Source of the DNA: Sorex araneus
Taxonomy: Eukaryota > Chordata > Mammalia > Eulipotyphla > Soricidae
DNA: 64,000 nucleotides
NCBI RefSeq assembly: GCF_027595985.1
Contig: NC_073312.1
Span: forward strand, 13,645,995 to 13,709,994
Direction of reading: 5' to 3'
Shown here: in pieces, positions 11,477 through 22,020 of the stretch
Layout: every line of letters starts with the position of its first letter
Numbering within the stretch: the stretch's first letter is position 1
Program-made: the position numbers and the translations under genes
Notes under the pieces: generated by a model
The model's database searches: none
The model's input: the letters and a program-made list of their open reading frames with translations, nothing else
What the model was told of the DNA's origin: nothing

Positions 11477-11632
11477 TATGCCAAAAACAGTAACAACAAC
11501 ATGCTCTTCATGTTTCTGGAGCGAGCAGATGCCATTGGGCTACATTAGCACATGACAGGGATGATGTTACTGGCGCCCGCTCGAGCAAATCGATGAACAA
11601 AGGTATGACAGTGATACAGTGATACAGTGATA
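11477..11632 (+). mobile_element. Long-form SOR SINE, 5'-truncated
   Basis: Only the 3' body is present: 'tatgccaaaaacagtaacaa', then 'cgctcgagcaaatcgatga', and the repeated gtgatacagtgata tail. About 50 bases in the middle differ from the other copies, so it is either internally rearranged or a different subfamily. Confidence 0.8.
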
Positions 11633-12917
11633 GGGAAGAATACACACACATTCTGAAGTGATGCTTAAATTATAACCCAGTATAAGAAATTCTACTGTAG
11701 ACATACTTACATAAAAGAATGCTGGGAATAAAAAAGAAAAATAGAAAAAGGAGTGACTAGAATCAGAGAAAGGAAGATCCAGTTTGCTGAGAACCCACAT
11801 TCAAGAAATATCCAGTAGATTAATTATTGCTTGCCAGGCGGTGTCCTGTGTCAATTAGAATCAGAAGAGAGGACGTGGAACTAAATGGAATCTAGTATAA
11901 AGAAGGGCCGTTAGAGGTGGAAATAAGGACAAGTGCGAGTTCCCGAGTTCCCGGAGGTGTGAAGAACAAAGTGTGGGGGATGGGATGTGAGAGGGACTGA
12001 ACATTACAAAGGAAGGAGTGGGAAGGTGGTGTGGCTCTGGCCAGCATATCACAGGGGCTCTTTAAATTCACAAGAATGGACCTCTCCAAAGGCTCTAATC
12101 AGCTGTTAGCGGTGAGGTGTGTTATGGGATTGAATGTAAGAAAGACTTCGCTGGTGGATTGTGGTGGGTGTATCTTCAGCAAGTTGAGGGAAGAGCAGGG
12201 AAATTGCACTGGGTCAGTGGGCCCCCTGGTGAGGGCTGATCTAGCGCACGGCTTACAGAGGGGTGAGGGATGACTGTTATGGGACATGTATGAAAATCAG
12301 AACTTTTAGCACTTGCAAACTATTGGGGGTAGAAAGAAAGTTAAGGAAGAAGGCTAATGGGGTAAGAATAACTTCAAGGCTCTCCCTGCTTTCCCACTGT
12401 GGAGACAAAAATATGCACTCTTTGAGAAATTCAGTAGTCAATCTTGGAGCCCTAACCTGGTGTCATACCTCACCCAAGGAATAAAGCATTCTGGGAAGGG
12501 TGTGTGGAGGAGGAGTGAAGTAGAATCTGGTAGCATCCCACAAGCGTTCATCCTTTCTGTGTTCTGCTCGCCTACCTCCTTAACTTTCCGTTCAGCGTTT
12601 CCAAACTCAATGCCAGTTTGATGCACTTGACTGTTTCTCCCAACCCTAAACACACACTGTACTACAAAATAAACTCAATGGTCTCCCACCTGCAGGCTTT
12701 TGTTCAGTCCATTTCAACAATCCTAAAAGCTTTTCACATTCCAATACCACTTCTATCTTCCATGAAGCCAGGCAAAAACCTCCAGGAAATTTAAGGGAGG
12801 CAGGGGGAAAGACTGCCAGAAAACACCAATATAGCTCTTCTTCTCAGTAGCCTAAGAAATGTGGAGAGAGAGGAAGCACTTTCTGTTTCCCAGGTAGTTT
12901 TCTACTTCCAGAGGCCT
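11633..12917. other. No gene seen
   Basis: Unique-looking sequence. No frame shows a known domain, and no repeat was assigned. Confidence 0.45.
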
Positions 12918-13169
12918 GTCACTGTCACTGTCACTGTCCTCCCATTGTTCATCAATTTGCTCGAGCAGACACCAGTAGCGTCTCCATTGTGAGACTTGTT
13001 GTTACTGTTTTTGGCATATCGAATACATCACGGGTAGCTTGCCAGGCTCTGCCATGCAGGCGAGATACTCTTGGTAGCTTGCCGGGCTCTCCGAGAGGGG
13101 CGGAGGAATCGAACCCGGGTCGGCCGCATGCAAGGCAAACGCCCTACCCGCTGTGCTATCGCTCTAGCC
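12918..13169 (-). mobile_element. Long-form SOR SINE
   Basis: One of the best-preserved long-form copies, minus strand. The head is at the right ('cggccgcatgcaaggcaaac', 'gctgtgctatcgctctagcc') and box B reads 'gaatcgaacccgggtcgg'. The CACTGT repeats at the left are the tail. Confidence 0.93.
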
Positions 13170-14960
13170 TAGGGTGCAGAAAACAGGAAGCTGGAGACAG
13201 GAAGTATGTAGCCCATCGTGGGAAAATTTCTTCAAAAGTGTCAGAGGAAAGAAGCATTTGTTGTCCTGTCCACCCTTGCTTCTGTGTGGAAAGTGGACAC
13301 CCAGATTGGCCTCAGGGATAAGACTTCCTGTAATGGCAGATGTGGGGAGGTCCCAAAGGAAAATCCCAAAGGAAACCGCCTATCTCCTGTGGTTGGAGGG
13401 AGGCTTGAGTGTGTGTCTCACCAGAGGAATCCAGGGCCCTAGGGGCCCGCAGGTCAGGTGTCACAGAGAACCAGAACACAGTGCTGCATTGCAAGAGCTC
13501 TGAAGGCACTTGAGTGTGAGTGGATCCTGAGTGGGAGGTTTACCACGTGCATTCACAGCTTTCCTACAGGCAATGGGCTTCCGTGGCTTATACTGATGGG
13601 ATCTTTCCTTAGTGCCATTCTAGTGGCTGTTCTTTCCACTGCAATTCAGGTGCTCCATGTAAGAGGGAGGCAGAATTGAATGTGGAAGGTCCAGCATCCA
13701 GAAAGCTCGGCTTGTCTTCCACCCTCCCATGCTGTGGTTTAAAGCAAGTCTCATTTTCCTCCCGTGTAAACCAAGCTTGCCAAATCACTCACCTGATTGC
13801 CCACTTGAGGAGGACAGAAATAAGACACAGATGTAAATGTGGTCGAAAAACATCACCATTAGGAGAAGCACGCCATTAGTAACGATCCAAGTTTGGGTGT
13901 ATGTAATTATAACTAACCTCTTCCTGAAATTATCTTGCAAAAACACACACTTGTAGACACACGCCTATTAATATACACACATGTACACATGCACACATCA
14001 CAGAGCGTTTGCATAACCACGGAGGTTCTTGGATTTCAGCTGAAAAGAATCCAGCTCTCGAAATATCTCCCTGGGGGCCCCCGTCTGTTGAGGAGCAGGG
14101 CTGAGAGTTTTATCACTCTTCCTGTAGCAGCCTAAATTTCCTTGGGCTTCTCCCAAGTCATGTAAAACAGTCAGAGTGAAATGCTGGCTCAGCATTTTAG
14201 TTTCTGCTGGAACATGTGCCAACATGATATGGATCAGGAACCCAGGGGAGTTTTCAAACCAATAATGCAAATGAAAATAAAATAAGTTTGGGCAAGCCGC
14301 CTGCTCTGGTTAATACTATGTTCAGTGTTACAAGCTACCTTTTCCTTGAAAATTATTGCTCCTCGAGGTACTGGTGGGAAAGCCAAAAATTGCTCTCCTG
14401 ACTTGGAGATTTTAATCCTTGAGTTTGAAGTCTCCCAGATGCCAACATTTTCACTGAGGTTTCTTAAGCAACCCCACTGAATTAACATTTGAAAGCTAAT
14501 TGCTCTGCTAGTTTTTAATCTCACTCTCTCCCCCACATTTCCATACCTACTCCACTTCCCTGGCATAGAGTTAAGTGTCCTGGGTAGAAACAGTTGTTCT
14601 CTGTCAGTGGCTCCTAAACATGTTGGAACTCTTTCCAAACTGTAAAATATCTCATGTTGCTCGCAACTCCAGTTCACCTTTCTGATTACGGCAGTTACAA
14701 AGCTGGTTTTGTGCAGAGACAAATAATTAGGCCCTAAATACATTTTATTTGAAAGCCAGCCTGGGAGGGGAGTTCTCTTGGCCTCCAAAGCGAAAAATAA
14801 TTAATTTTGCTTTGTACAAGATACAGGGTTGCCATGAGCTGTCCTGAGCCCCAGCCTTCTTAAGGGGGATCCTCCTCATTTCGATGGCGATTGTTATGCT
14901 ATCATTGTTCCCAAGAGGTGTGGGCTGGGGTGCTTCTCCAGAATGTAAAGACCTTTCCAT

Positions 14961-14961
<1 letters not shown>
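13170..14961. other. 1.8 kb without gene; possible noncoding conserved sequence
   Basis: Mostly non-repetitive, with a CA-rich patch near 13935-13995. The part at 14200-14880 is free of repeats. Long open frames cross it on the minus strand, but they contain no recognisable motif and probably reflect composition. Confidence 0.4.

Positions 14962-15027
<66 letters not shown>
14962..15027. repeat. (GT)n microsatellite
   Basis: A nearly pure run of about 32 GT units. Alternating purine-pyrimidine tracts of this kind can adopt Z-DNA. Confidence 0.98.
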
Positions 15028-15154
15028 TCATCCGCTCACCCCACAAGCTGGGTCACATGATTACAAGGTGTACTGGACAAGGACTGTGGCTGGGGACAGC
15101 TGGGTAGATATTCTGGTGGACTGTTCAAAGTTCCCCCTCAGGTTAGGTTCAGGC

Positions 15155-15529
15155 AAAGGGAGAGAGAGAGACAGAGACAGAGACAAAGACCGAGAGAGGA
15201 AGAGAGGGAGAGGGAGAGGAAGAGAGAAAAAGATAAAGAGGGAGAGACAGGAAGGGAAAGAGAGAGAGGGGGAGGTAGGAAGAGGGAGAGAGGGAGAATG
15301 GGGAGAGAGAGGGAGACGAAGAGAAAGAGAGGAAGAGAAGGAGAGAGAGGAAGGGAGAAAGAGAGAGAGGGAGGGAGAAAGAGAAGGAGAGAGAGAGGGA
15401 GGGGGAGAGGGAGGGAGAAAGAGAGGGAGAAAGAGAGGAAGAGGAAGAGGGGGGAGGGAGAGAGGGGGGAGAAGAAAAGAGAAAGAGGGAGAGAGAGAGG
15501 GAGAGAAAGAGAGGGGAGAGAGAAAGAAG

Positions 15530-15588
<59 letters not shown>

Positions 15589-15592
15589 GGGA
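15155..15592. repeat. Purine-rich (GA/GGA) tract, ~440 bp
   Basis: Almost uninterrupted A/G on the plus strand, built of GAGA, GGGA and AAGAG variants and ending in a pure (GA)n stretch near 15537-15576. The long open frames on both strands here are a by-product of the base composition, not genes. Confidence 0.97.
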
Positions 15593-16039
15593 ACACAGCC
15601 TGGCCCAAGGAGGAACAGGGTGGCGGGGAGCTGAGTCTGGTGGAGATGGGAGAACGGGCACCTATGCCTCTCTGCCTGGGAAACAGCAGCCTGATTTTCA
15701 CTAAAGGCCTCACAGGGCATTTGTTTTCACAGGCCTTGGGTGAGAGTGAGTATGACATTAACAAGGAAGAAATTCTCAGCTCTTTAGCTGACTCAAAGCC
15801 CAAGGTGCAGCCACCTGCAGAACCGGCCGAGGGAAGCAGCAAAGTTGCCAAGGTTGCTTCTCCCAACACAGTTGTCTTGCCAACTGAACAAGAAGATAGT
15901 GCCAACTCTATCCTAAGTCTACACAACCGGCCACAGAAATCCTGGGAGAGTTTGGAGACAGCTCCCTTTTCTGGAATCACTCCACCCCAGCCAGATCTTA
16001 CTACACACATCAAATTTGTCAAATTCCTTCTCCTTTGAC
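15593..16039. other. Unassigned stretch with open frame
   Basis: The sequence after the purine tract stays open on the plus strand to a TGA at 16036-16038. A good acceptor-like 'tttgttttcacag' sits at about 15721-15733. The translation after it is charged and coding-like but matches nothing I recognise, and the last residues are not protein-like. It is treated as unassigned. Confidence 0.3.
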
Positions 16040-16150
16040 TTTACAATGAGGCTGATAATGGTCCCTCCCTCAGGGGGCGTTTAGGGGAAATGAGATGTCA
16101 AACAACAATGCCTGACAGCCAGCAAGTATTTAATGAATATCAATCACTAC
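16040..16150 (+). repeat. MIR SINE 3' part
   Basis: Diverged MIR end with 'caatgaggctgataatgg', 'aatgcctgacagcc' and 'agtatttaatgaat'. Confidence 0.6.
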
Positions 16151-16177
16151 CATTTAGGAGGCAGTATCAAAATTGTA

Positions 16178-16375
16178 AGCACTTAATCCCAAGAGATAAA
16201 GCACTTGCCTTGCACATAGCTGACCCAGGTTCAATCCCTGGCATCCCATGTGGTCCCTCGAGCCTGCCAGGAGTGATCCCTGAGCACAGAGCTAGGAGTA
16301 AGTCCTGACCACCACTGGGTGTGGTCCCCAAACCAAACCAAACCAAACCAAACCAAACCAAACCAACAAACAAAA
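16178..16375 (+). mobile_element. SOR SINE with (AAACC)n tail
   Basis: Sense SOR copy. 'gcacttgccttgcacatagc', box B 'caggttcaatccctggc' and 'gtgtggtccccaaacc' are visible. The tail at about 16329-16366 has become a (AACCA)n microsatellite. Confidence 0.92.
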
Positions 16376-16376
16376 A

Positions 16377-16535
16377 GGGCCCAGTGAGAGAGAGAGTATG
16401 AAGGACAGGAGCATGTGTTTTGCATGCAGAGTGTCTCTGATTCAAATCTGGTACTACATGGTCCCTCAAGCACAGCCAGGAGCAACTTCTGAGCACCTCT
16501 GAGTGTGACCCAAAAACAAAAAAGAAAAAAAGAAT
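16377..16535 (+). mobile_element. SOR SINE (old)
   Basis: A second, more diverged sense copy directly downstream: 'cccagtgagagagagag', 'tgtgttttgcatgcagag', 'gagtgtgacccaaaaac'. Confidence 0.82.
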
Positions 16536-16806
16536 ATCAAAACAGAGATGATGATAGGTCTGTAGTGTGAGATGATTCAGGAGATCCATGTTTTATGTAT
16601 TTGTTGCTCCTTTTTCTCCTTTACATACCCCTGTTCTCCTTCTGTGTCCTTTGCTTGTACTGGGAAATATCAAAATAGCCTTTCCCGAGACTCAGCTCAT
16701 CTCCAAGGTTTAACTAGAAAATCATAGATGACAGTAGACTCTGGGTACATTAAATTCAATGTCTTCCACTCAATACTCACCACTTATTAATTTATTTGGA
16801 GGGCTT
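16536..16806. other. No gene seen
   Basis: Short unique spacer up to the retroviral insertion. Confidence 0.5.
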
Positions 16807-16810
16807 GGAC

Positions 16811-17556
16811 TGATGTAGGCAGGTAGATAGGGAAAGGCCCTTGGCAATGAAACAGATTAACAAAGTCTCTGGGAAGGAGAATCCTGAGACTGACCCACCT
16901 TGTGGATACAGAAAACAGACCTGATAAGACCTTCAGCAGACCCTGAGGAGGTTGGACCCCTCCCCATGAAGTTCCTGGAATTCTATGACCTCTACCTTAA
17001 TATGATTAAAATGTGATCCAGTCTAAAGAAGACCCAACCTCCCTGGTAACCTCCTTAGCAACGGACTTTTACTGGGAAGAAGCCCCCACGTGGGGGCAGG
17101 TTGAAGAAACCCTATAAAGGCCACCTTGAACAAAGGAAGTGCGCGCATATGCTGCCTGAGCCCATGTGCTGCTTGTGTCCATGTGGCCGAGCACATGTGG
17201 TGCCCGAGCACATGTGTCGCCCGCATCTCCCCCCTTGAGATGTGTACTTTCATGCTTTCGAGTTCAGTGCTAGGATGTGTGTAGAGCTTCCTCCACCCTT
17301 GGAGAAGCCCGAGTTCTCTCTTGAGCGCGTTACTCCTACTGTTTTTTCCTTTCCACTTATCCCTTCCTCCTTCCCTCAGAAACCTCTGAATAAAATCTGT
17401 TACTTCACTGCTTGTCTACTCCTGAAATTCTTTTCCTCGAGCAAAGACAAGAACCCAGTAACTCTGGGTCCCGGGTGGTAGAGGCGGCTGGGGAGAAAGT
17501 GACTGTCTTTCTCCTTCCCGTTTCACGTAAGTCACCCGTGGGGCCCACCGACATCA
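16811..17556 (+). mobile_element. Endogenous retrovirus LTR (plus, 746 bp)
   Basis: LTR starting TGATGTAGGC and ending CCGACATCA, so the ends form the short inverted TGATGT...ACATCA typical of LTRs. A TATA-like cctataaagg lies near 17111, and an AATAAA polyadenylation signal near 17390 precedes an R/U5-like end. The central U3 holds repeated gagcacatgtg-type units that the partner LTR lacks. The left flank is GGAC (16807-16810) but the right flank is TTCA, so this LTR has no target-site duplication of its own. Confidence 0.88.
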
Positions 17557-17705
17557 TTCACACACACATTCACACAGAGGTTATCACATTCCTCCCTCAT
17601 CCCCCCTAGAGATTTCCAAGGGAGCATACCTCCACAGCAGATTTTCCACAGATTACCTCCTTCCTCGTGGATTTCTTCACTGCACTCCTGGCTGGCTCGC
17701 CAAAA
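17557..17705 (-). mobile_element. ERV leader between inverted LTRs, with PBS for tRNA-Arg
   Basis: 149 bp of retroviral leader belonging to the minus-strand LTR on its right. The 18 bases at 17685-17702, read on the plus strand, are identical to the 3' end (with CCA) of tRNA-Arg(ACG) as I recall it. On the minus strand this is therefore a primer-binding site beginning TGGCGAGCC, three bases after the LTR. The left side (17557-17580) is CA-rich and joins the U5 end of the other LTR. No gag, pol or env remains. Confidence 0.8.
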
Positions 17706-18266
17706 TGATGTCGGTGGGCCCCACGGGTGACTTACGTGAATCGGGGAGGAGAAAGACGGTCACTTTCCAACCGCCTCAAATACCCAGGACCCAGGGTTAC
17801 TGGGTTCTTGTCTCGCTCGCGGAAAAGAATTTCAGGAGTATACAAGCAGTGAAGTAGCAGATTTTATTTAGGGGGTCTTAGGGAAGGAGGAAGGGATAAG
17901 TGGAAAAGAAAAACCAGTAGGAGTAACGCGCTCAAGAAAGAACTCGGGCTCCTCCAAAGATGGAGAGAGCTTTGAATGGACTATTGGGCTGTCTTTTATA
18001 GGTTCTTTACAGCTCGTCTCGATCCGGGATGTTCTGGAGTCTCCTTGGAGCTGGGTCACTGAAGTTAATCAGGTTAAGGGAGAGGTCAGAGGGAATGGAG
18101 GAACTTCATGGGGAGGGGTCTAACCTCCTCAGGGTCTGCTGAAGGTCTTATCAGGTTCGTTTTCTGTATCCACAGGGTGGGTCAGTCTCAGGATTCTCCT
18201 CCCCGGAGACTTTGATAATCTAAGTTTCATTGCCAAGGGCCTTTCCCTATCTACCTGTCTACATCA
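17706..18266 (-). mobile_element. Endogenous retrovirus LTR (minus, 561 bp)
   Basis: Same LTR family as 16811-17556 but inverted. Both ends and the outer U3 and R/U5 parts align closely by eye, while the middle of U3 is shorter and different. The reverse strand shows a cctataaaag TATA near 17998 and an AATAAA near 17868. The right flank is GGAC (18267-18270), matching GGAC at 16807-16810 on the far side of the partner LTR. The left neighbour is the PBS, so by position this is a 5' LTR of a minus-strand provirus. Confidence 0.88.
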
Positions 18267-18274
18267 GGACCACA

Positions 18275-18418
18275 ATCTGTGGCACTCAGAAGTTATTCCT
18301 GGCTCTCTGTTCAGGAGTGATCCCTAGCAGTGCTCAGCAAACTATACATGGTACCAGGGATTTGAAACAAGGTCAGTGGGGTATACAACAAGCACCTTAA
18401 CCTCTGCCCACCTCTGGT
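18275..18418 (-). mobile_element. SOR SINE (old, partial)
   Basis: Minus-strand, diverged. 'gttattcctggctctctgtt', 'gcagtgctcagcaaac' and 'gtaccagggatttgaaac' are in the expected order. Confidence 0.75.
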
Positions 18419-18504
18419 TCCATTGTGCCCAGCCTAATATGCATTAGAATATCCAGATATCCAGTCTTTCAAATAATCTTATTTCATCCTTTAAAAACTT
18501 TGCT

Positions 18505-18511
18505 AAAGGGA

Positions 18512-18575
<64 letters not shown>

Positions 18576-18672
18576 GGGTTAAGGCACTTTCCTTACATTA
18601 GGCCAACTCCATTTCAATCCCTGGCATAAAGCCAGGAGTAACCCCTGAACACCCCACCCCCAACCCCCGCAA
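18505..18672 (+). mobile_element. SOR SINE with expanded GA head
   Basis: Sense SOR in which the head ('agagagatag' in typical copies) has expanded to a pure (GA)n run at 18514-18571. It is followed by 'gttaaggcactttcctta', 'tttcaatccctggc' and 'gccaggagtaacccctga'. Confidence 0.82.
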
Positions 18673-19312
18673 AGAATTTTCTAAAAATTTTTTAGGCTAA
18701 GTATTTTTGTCTCTGCTTTTGAGACAGAGGTGAGAGTTGAGGAGGAGGAGAATTAGGAGGAGAGGGGAAGAAAGAGAATGTGTTGGCAATTGAGTGGGCT
18801 AGTAAGAAAGTTTTGATTATGCCACCAACAATTTAAAGGGAGGCTAGGCTTCTGCACGAACTGACTCATGAATCCTTCTTCATGAGTTTCCCCTGGCTCA
18901 GCTCAAAGACAGATTCGCCTTCTCTTCTGTGCCTCAGCCACATCTCCTGGGATGATGGCAATGAGGGTATGTGGCAATCTCTCTTGAAGATACTTTGAGT
19001 TCCTTTTCAAGAGAATCCCTGGCACCTGAGCAATACATACCATATGAAACATCATCATGTAAATATACAAAGATTATATTATTCTCTATTTCATGAGCAT
19101 CCGAACAGAACCAAACTAGGTCTCAAAGAATACTAAAAAGAAGGACAGCTGCCTCTTATTTAAAAGAGTCTGTAGCTAGATGTTAAATTAGAAGAAAGTT
19201 AACAAGTAGATAAAGATGCTCGTGATCATTCATCACTGTTCTGGACATACTAGCTTTGTTTATTTATCAATAAACAAGATAAAGAAATTATGCTTAAGGG
19301 CTAAAAAAAGAA
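18673..19312. other. No gene seen
   Basis: Purine-rich near 18725-18785. The rest is unique-looking. Confidence 0.5.
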
Positions 19313-19367
19313 GAGGCAAATTATACTTTTATGATGTTACAATTAGCCACCTTTAAAAATGGAAGGA
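19313..19367 (+). repeat. 55-bp segment duplicated in inverted orientation at 22404-22458
   Basis: The 55 bases ending in aaaaatggaagga just before the SOR head recur as a reverse complement at 22404-22458 with a single difference (54/55), again directly abutting a SOR head. The last 13 bases are the target-site duplication of the SINE at 19368. Confidence 0.92.
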
Positions 19368-19559
19368 GGGGCTGGAGTGATAGCACAGCGGGTAGGGCAT
19401 TTGCCTTGCACGCGGCTGACCCGGGTTCGATTCCCAGCATCCCATATGGTCCCCTGAGCACCCTCAGGGGTAATTCCTGAGTGCAGATCCAGGAGTGATC
19501 CCTGTGTATCGCCAGGTGTGACCCAAAAAGCAAGACAAAAAAATAAATAAATAAAAAAT
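19368..19559 (+). mobile_element. SOR SINE, full length with perfect target-site duplication
   Basis: Near-consensus copy: 'ggggctggagtgatagcaca', box B 'gggttcgattcccagc', and the end 'gtgacccaaaaagc' with an (ATAA)-rich tail. Flanked by identical 13-bp aaaaatggaagga at 19355-19367 and 19560-19572. Confidence 0.97.
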
Positions 19560-19572
19560 AAAAATGGAAGGA

Positions 19573-19735
19573 AATAGAGCGATAGAGGTTGCCTTGCACA
19601 TACTGACCCTGGTTTATCCCCAGCACCATATATAATCCTCTGAGCACTGCCAGAAGTGACTTTTAAGTCCAGAGCCAGGAGTATCCCCTGAACACCACCA
19701 GGTGTGGCCTCAATATCCCTCCTCCAATAAACAAG
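19573..19735 (+). mobile_element. SOR SINE (old)
   Basis: Diverged sense copy directly after the younger one: 'gttgccttgcacatactgac', 'agagccaggagtatcccctg', 'ccaggtgtggcc'. Confidence 0.85.
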
Positions 19736-20167
19736 TGAAAGAATTCACACATTATTGGAATTTATAAAAGAATATGTCTGAATGAGACAAAAATCACTAT
19801 TAAAGCATTTTTATTTGTCAGCAATAATCAGTTCTAGAAATGTAATTACATTAAAAAAAGAGAAGGTCTATCATACAGCTGCATCAAGGAAACTGGGAAT
19901 GCATGACCAACACAAACATGAAGCTCCTGGTCACATTAAATCTGGAAAGAAGAAATTCTTTCCTACCAGCAAGACCACAGAGAAGTTTTTGAGCTGAAAT
20001 GGCACCAGAGTGGACATGCACTAAATAGAGATTAAACAAGAGAACCTTCCTGATTCTCACCAATCCCGAGGCCAGTTTATGATGAAGTGCCCCAGTATAT
20101 TTTAGAAGAAGAATATTAACATCCCAATACCTATTTAGAGGCTTGTGATTAATGACCTTTAAAATAT
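19736..20167. other. No gene seen
   Basis: Unique-looking sequence. The open frames are short and without motifs. Confidence 0.5.
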
Positions 20168-20236
20168 AGCCCAAGGTAGACCGCTTACTTTACACGTGTG
20201 AGGTCCTGGGTTTGATCCTCAGCACCCACACACAAG
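20168..20236 (+). mobile_element. SOR SINE head fragment
   Basis: Only the tRNA-like head survives: 'gaccgcttactttacacg', then 'gtcctgggtttgatcctcag'. Confidence 0.65.
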
Positions 20237-20261
20237 AAATCTGAGTCTAAAGCATCTTCTA

Positions 20262-20440
20262 ATCAGGCTGGTGCAATATTATAGTAGTTAAGTCACCTGT
20301 CTTGCATTTAGCTGACCTGGAATCCATCCCCAGTGCCCCATATTATGTGCTAAGCACTGTCAGAAGTTATCCCTGAGTGCAGAGTCAGGAATAAGCCCTA
20401 TCCACAGCTGGGTATGGCCCCAAAGCACCCCCCAAAGTGT
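20262..20440 (+). mobile_element. SOR SINE
   Basis: Sense, diverged: 'cacctgtcttgcatttagct', 'gtgctaagcactgtcagaag', 'ctgggtatggccccaaag'. Confidence 0.88.
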
Positions 20441-20688
20441 TCCCCTATTAATCCAGACTCTCTCTATATACTCACACACACATAAAATCCCCTTCCCTTA
20501 AGAATATGTCAGATTTATTGACTTGTCAACAAATAGAATATAGGAGAAATGATGGGCTGTCACTTCCAATATAAGTTTCCATGCTCTCTCTCATATTCAC
20601 TAAATCTATGTATTCACTAGATCTAAGAGAAACTAGCTATACAGGTGCAAAATCCAGGTGGGGAAATTTGGATAAACAAAAATACTGA

Positions 20689-20868
20689 GGGGCTAGATTC
20701 ATAGTAAAGCAGGTAGGTCCTTGCCTTGCATGCAGCTGACCTGGATTCAAGGTTCAACCCCAAGCACCCCATATCATTCTCTAAGTCTTCCAGGAATGAT
20801 CCCTGGAAGCAGAGCCAGAAGCCATGAGCACTGCTGGGTGTGACTCCAAAACAACAACAACAGAACAA
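20689..20868 (+). mobile_element. SOR SINE
   Basis: Sense copy starting 'ggggctagattcatag'. It contains 'ccttgccttgcatgcagctg' and a duplicated box-B area, with 'gggtgtgactccaaaac' and an (AAC)n tail. Confidence 0.9.
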
Positions 20869-20899
20869 CCGAGAGTCTTCTGACCACTAGCTATGAAGG

Positions 20900-21130
20900 G
20901 ACACAGAATTAAGGGTCCATAGCCCACCAGAAAATTAGCCTAGTCAACAATCACATGAATGAACTTTAAAAAAGAATGGTCCCCAGTCAGGCCCTCAGAT
21001 GAGGTTGAGGTCCTGGCTGACAGCCCAGCTCCAACTTCATGAGGTGTCGGGCTAAACTGCTTCAGGATTCCTAATCCACAGAAATGGTCACTGTGATATG
21101 AAACAAATGTTTACTGTTTCCAGCTTGGTA
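20900..21130 (+). mobile_element. MaLR/MLT1-like LTR fragment
   Basis: Resembles MLT1-type LTRs: 'caacaatcacatgaatgaac', 'ccctcagatgaggttg', 'ctggctgacagcc', then 'attcctaatccacagaaa' followed by 'gtgatatgaaacaaatgttt'. It is old and truncated. It is an ancient retroviral-like LTR with no coding sequence. Confidence 0.5.
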
Positions 21131-21719
21131 AATGTTCAGGTGACTGACTTTGGAGCACTTGCAAACTAATGCACAGGTCTCTTATATGTCGTTCACACCC
21201 TGAATTTGTGCTTCCGAGCAGTAAGTCTCTATACAAAATTATGTTTAAGTAGGGATGTCTAAAGCTTAAAACTCTGAGTCCCTTTTCAGGGCACAAAAGG
21301 TTTCTCTGTGTTCTGACCCTTACCCTCATTTTGTCAGGAGAAAAAGAAGTTGCCACTGAATCTAACCTAAGTTTGAGGGACAGACTCTTGTCTCGAGTTG
21401 AACACTACTAAGAAAACTCTATGCTCCTCTTTACTTATTGTCTGGACATGCAGCTGTTCAAACCACCAACTAGCTAAACTGTCTGAAGTTAGCCTGGACC
21501 CGTGGGTGGAACTAGAACAGTAAGTCATGGTCCTGCTGTGGTCTAAGTATCTTTGCTTCACTCAGTGGCACTGGGGTTCCCCTGACAAGGAAATGCAAAG
21601 GTATCACATCACATCAAGCTAAACAGTTCTTTTACCCAACATTCTTTCAGGCAAGGATATTTTTTTTCTCTGCTTCCTAACATACATTCTGCTAATTCTT
21701 TACATTGCTTAATGCTTGT
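21131..21719. other. No gene seen
   Basis: Unique-looking sequence. Confidence 0.5.
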
Positions 21720-22020
21720 TTTTAAACCTTTCCTTTTAGACACCACTTCCTCTGGGATTTTCTTCTTGACCTCTTAGCCCAAAAGTGAGTGAGGAGTTTG
21801 TCCTAATTTCTATACCCATACCCTGTACTTCCCTAAAGGTTCATGGGAAGATGATACCACATCATGTGAGAATCGAATCACATGGTATGGTATTATCTGC
21901 CTATGGATCTTCTCCTTTCATTAGACTAAAGCTCTAAGGCCAGCAACTTTGTCTCTCTGGATCATCGTGGAATCCTCAAGAATCCACTGCTTCTGGAACC
22001 TAAATATTGAATAGTAAATA
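21720..22020 (+). repeat. L2 LINE 3' end
   Basis: Old L2 tail: 'cattagactaaagctctaag', 'ccagcaactttgtctctc' and 'cctaaatattgaatagtaaa' resemble the L2 segment that reads like a clinical-text 'agactgtgagctcc...gacagggactttgtct' consensus. Confidence 0.6.

Noticed and set aside
14234..14788. 184-codon minus-strand frame
   Set aside because: No recognisable domain, no ATG context or splice evidence, and the residue usage looks like translated noncoding DNA.
15155..16022. Very long open frames on both strands over the GA-rich tract, up to about 290 codons
   Set aside because: A purine-only strand rarely makes stop codons in several frames, and the translations are pure Arg/Glu/Gly/Lys or Leu/Ser/Pro/Phe low-complexity runs. 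They are composition artefacts.
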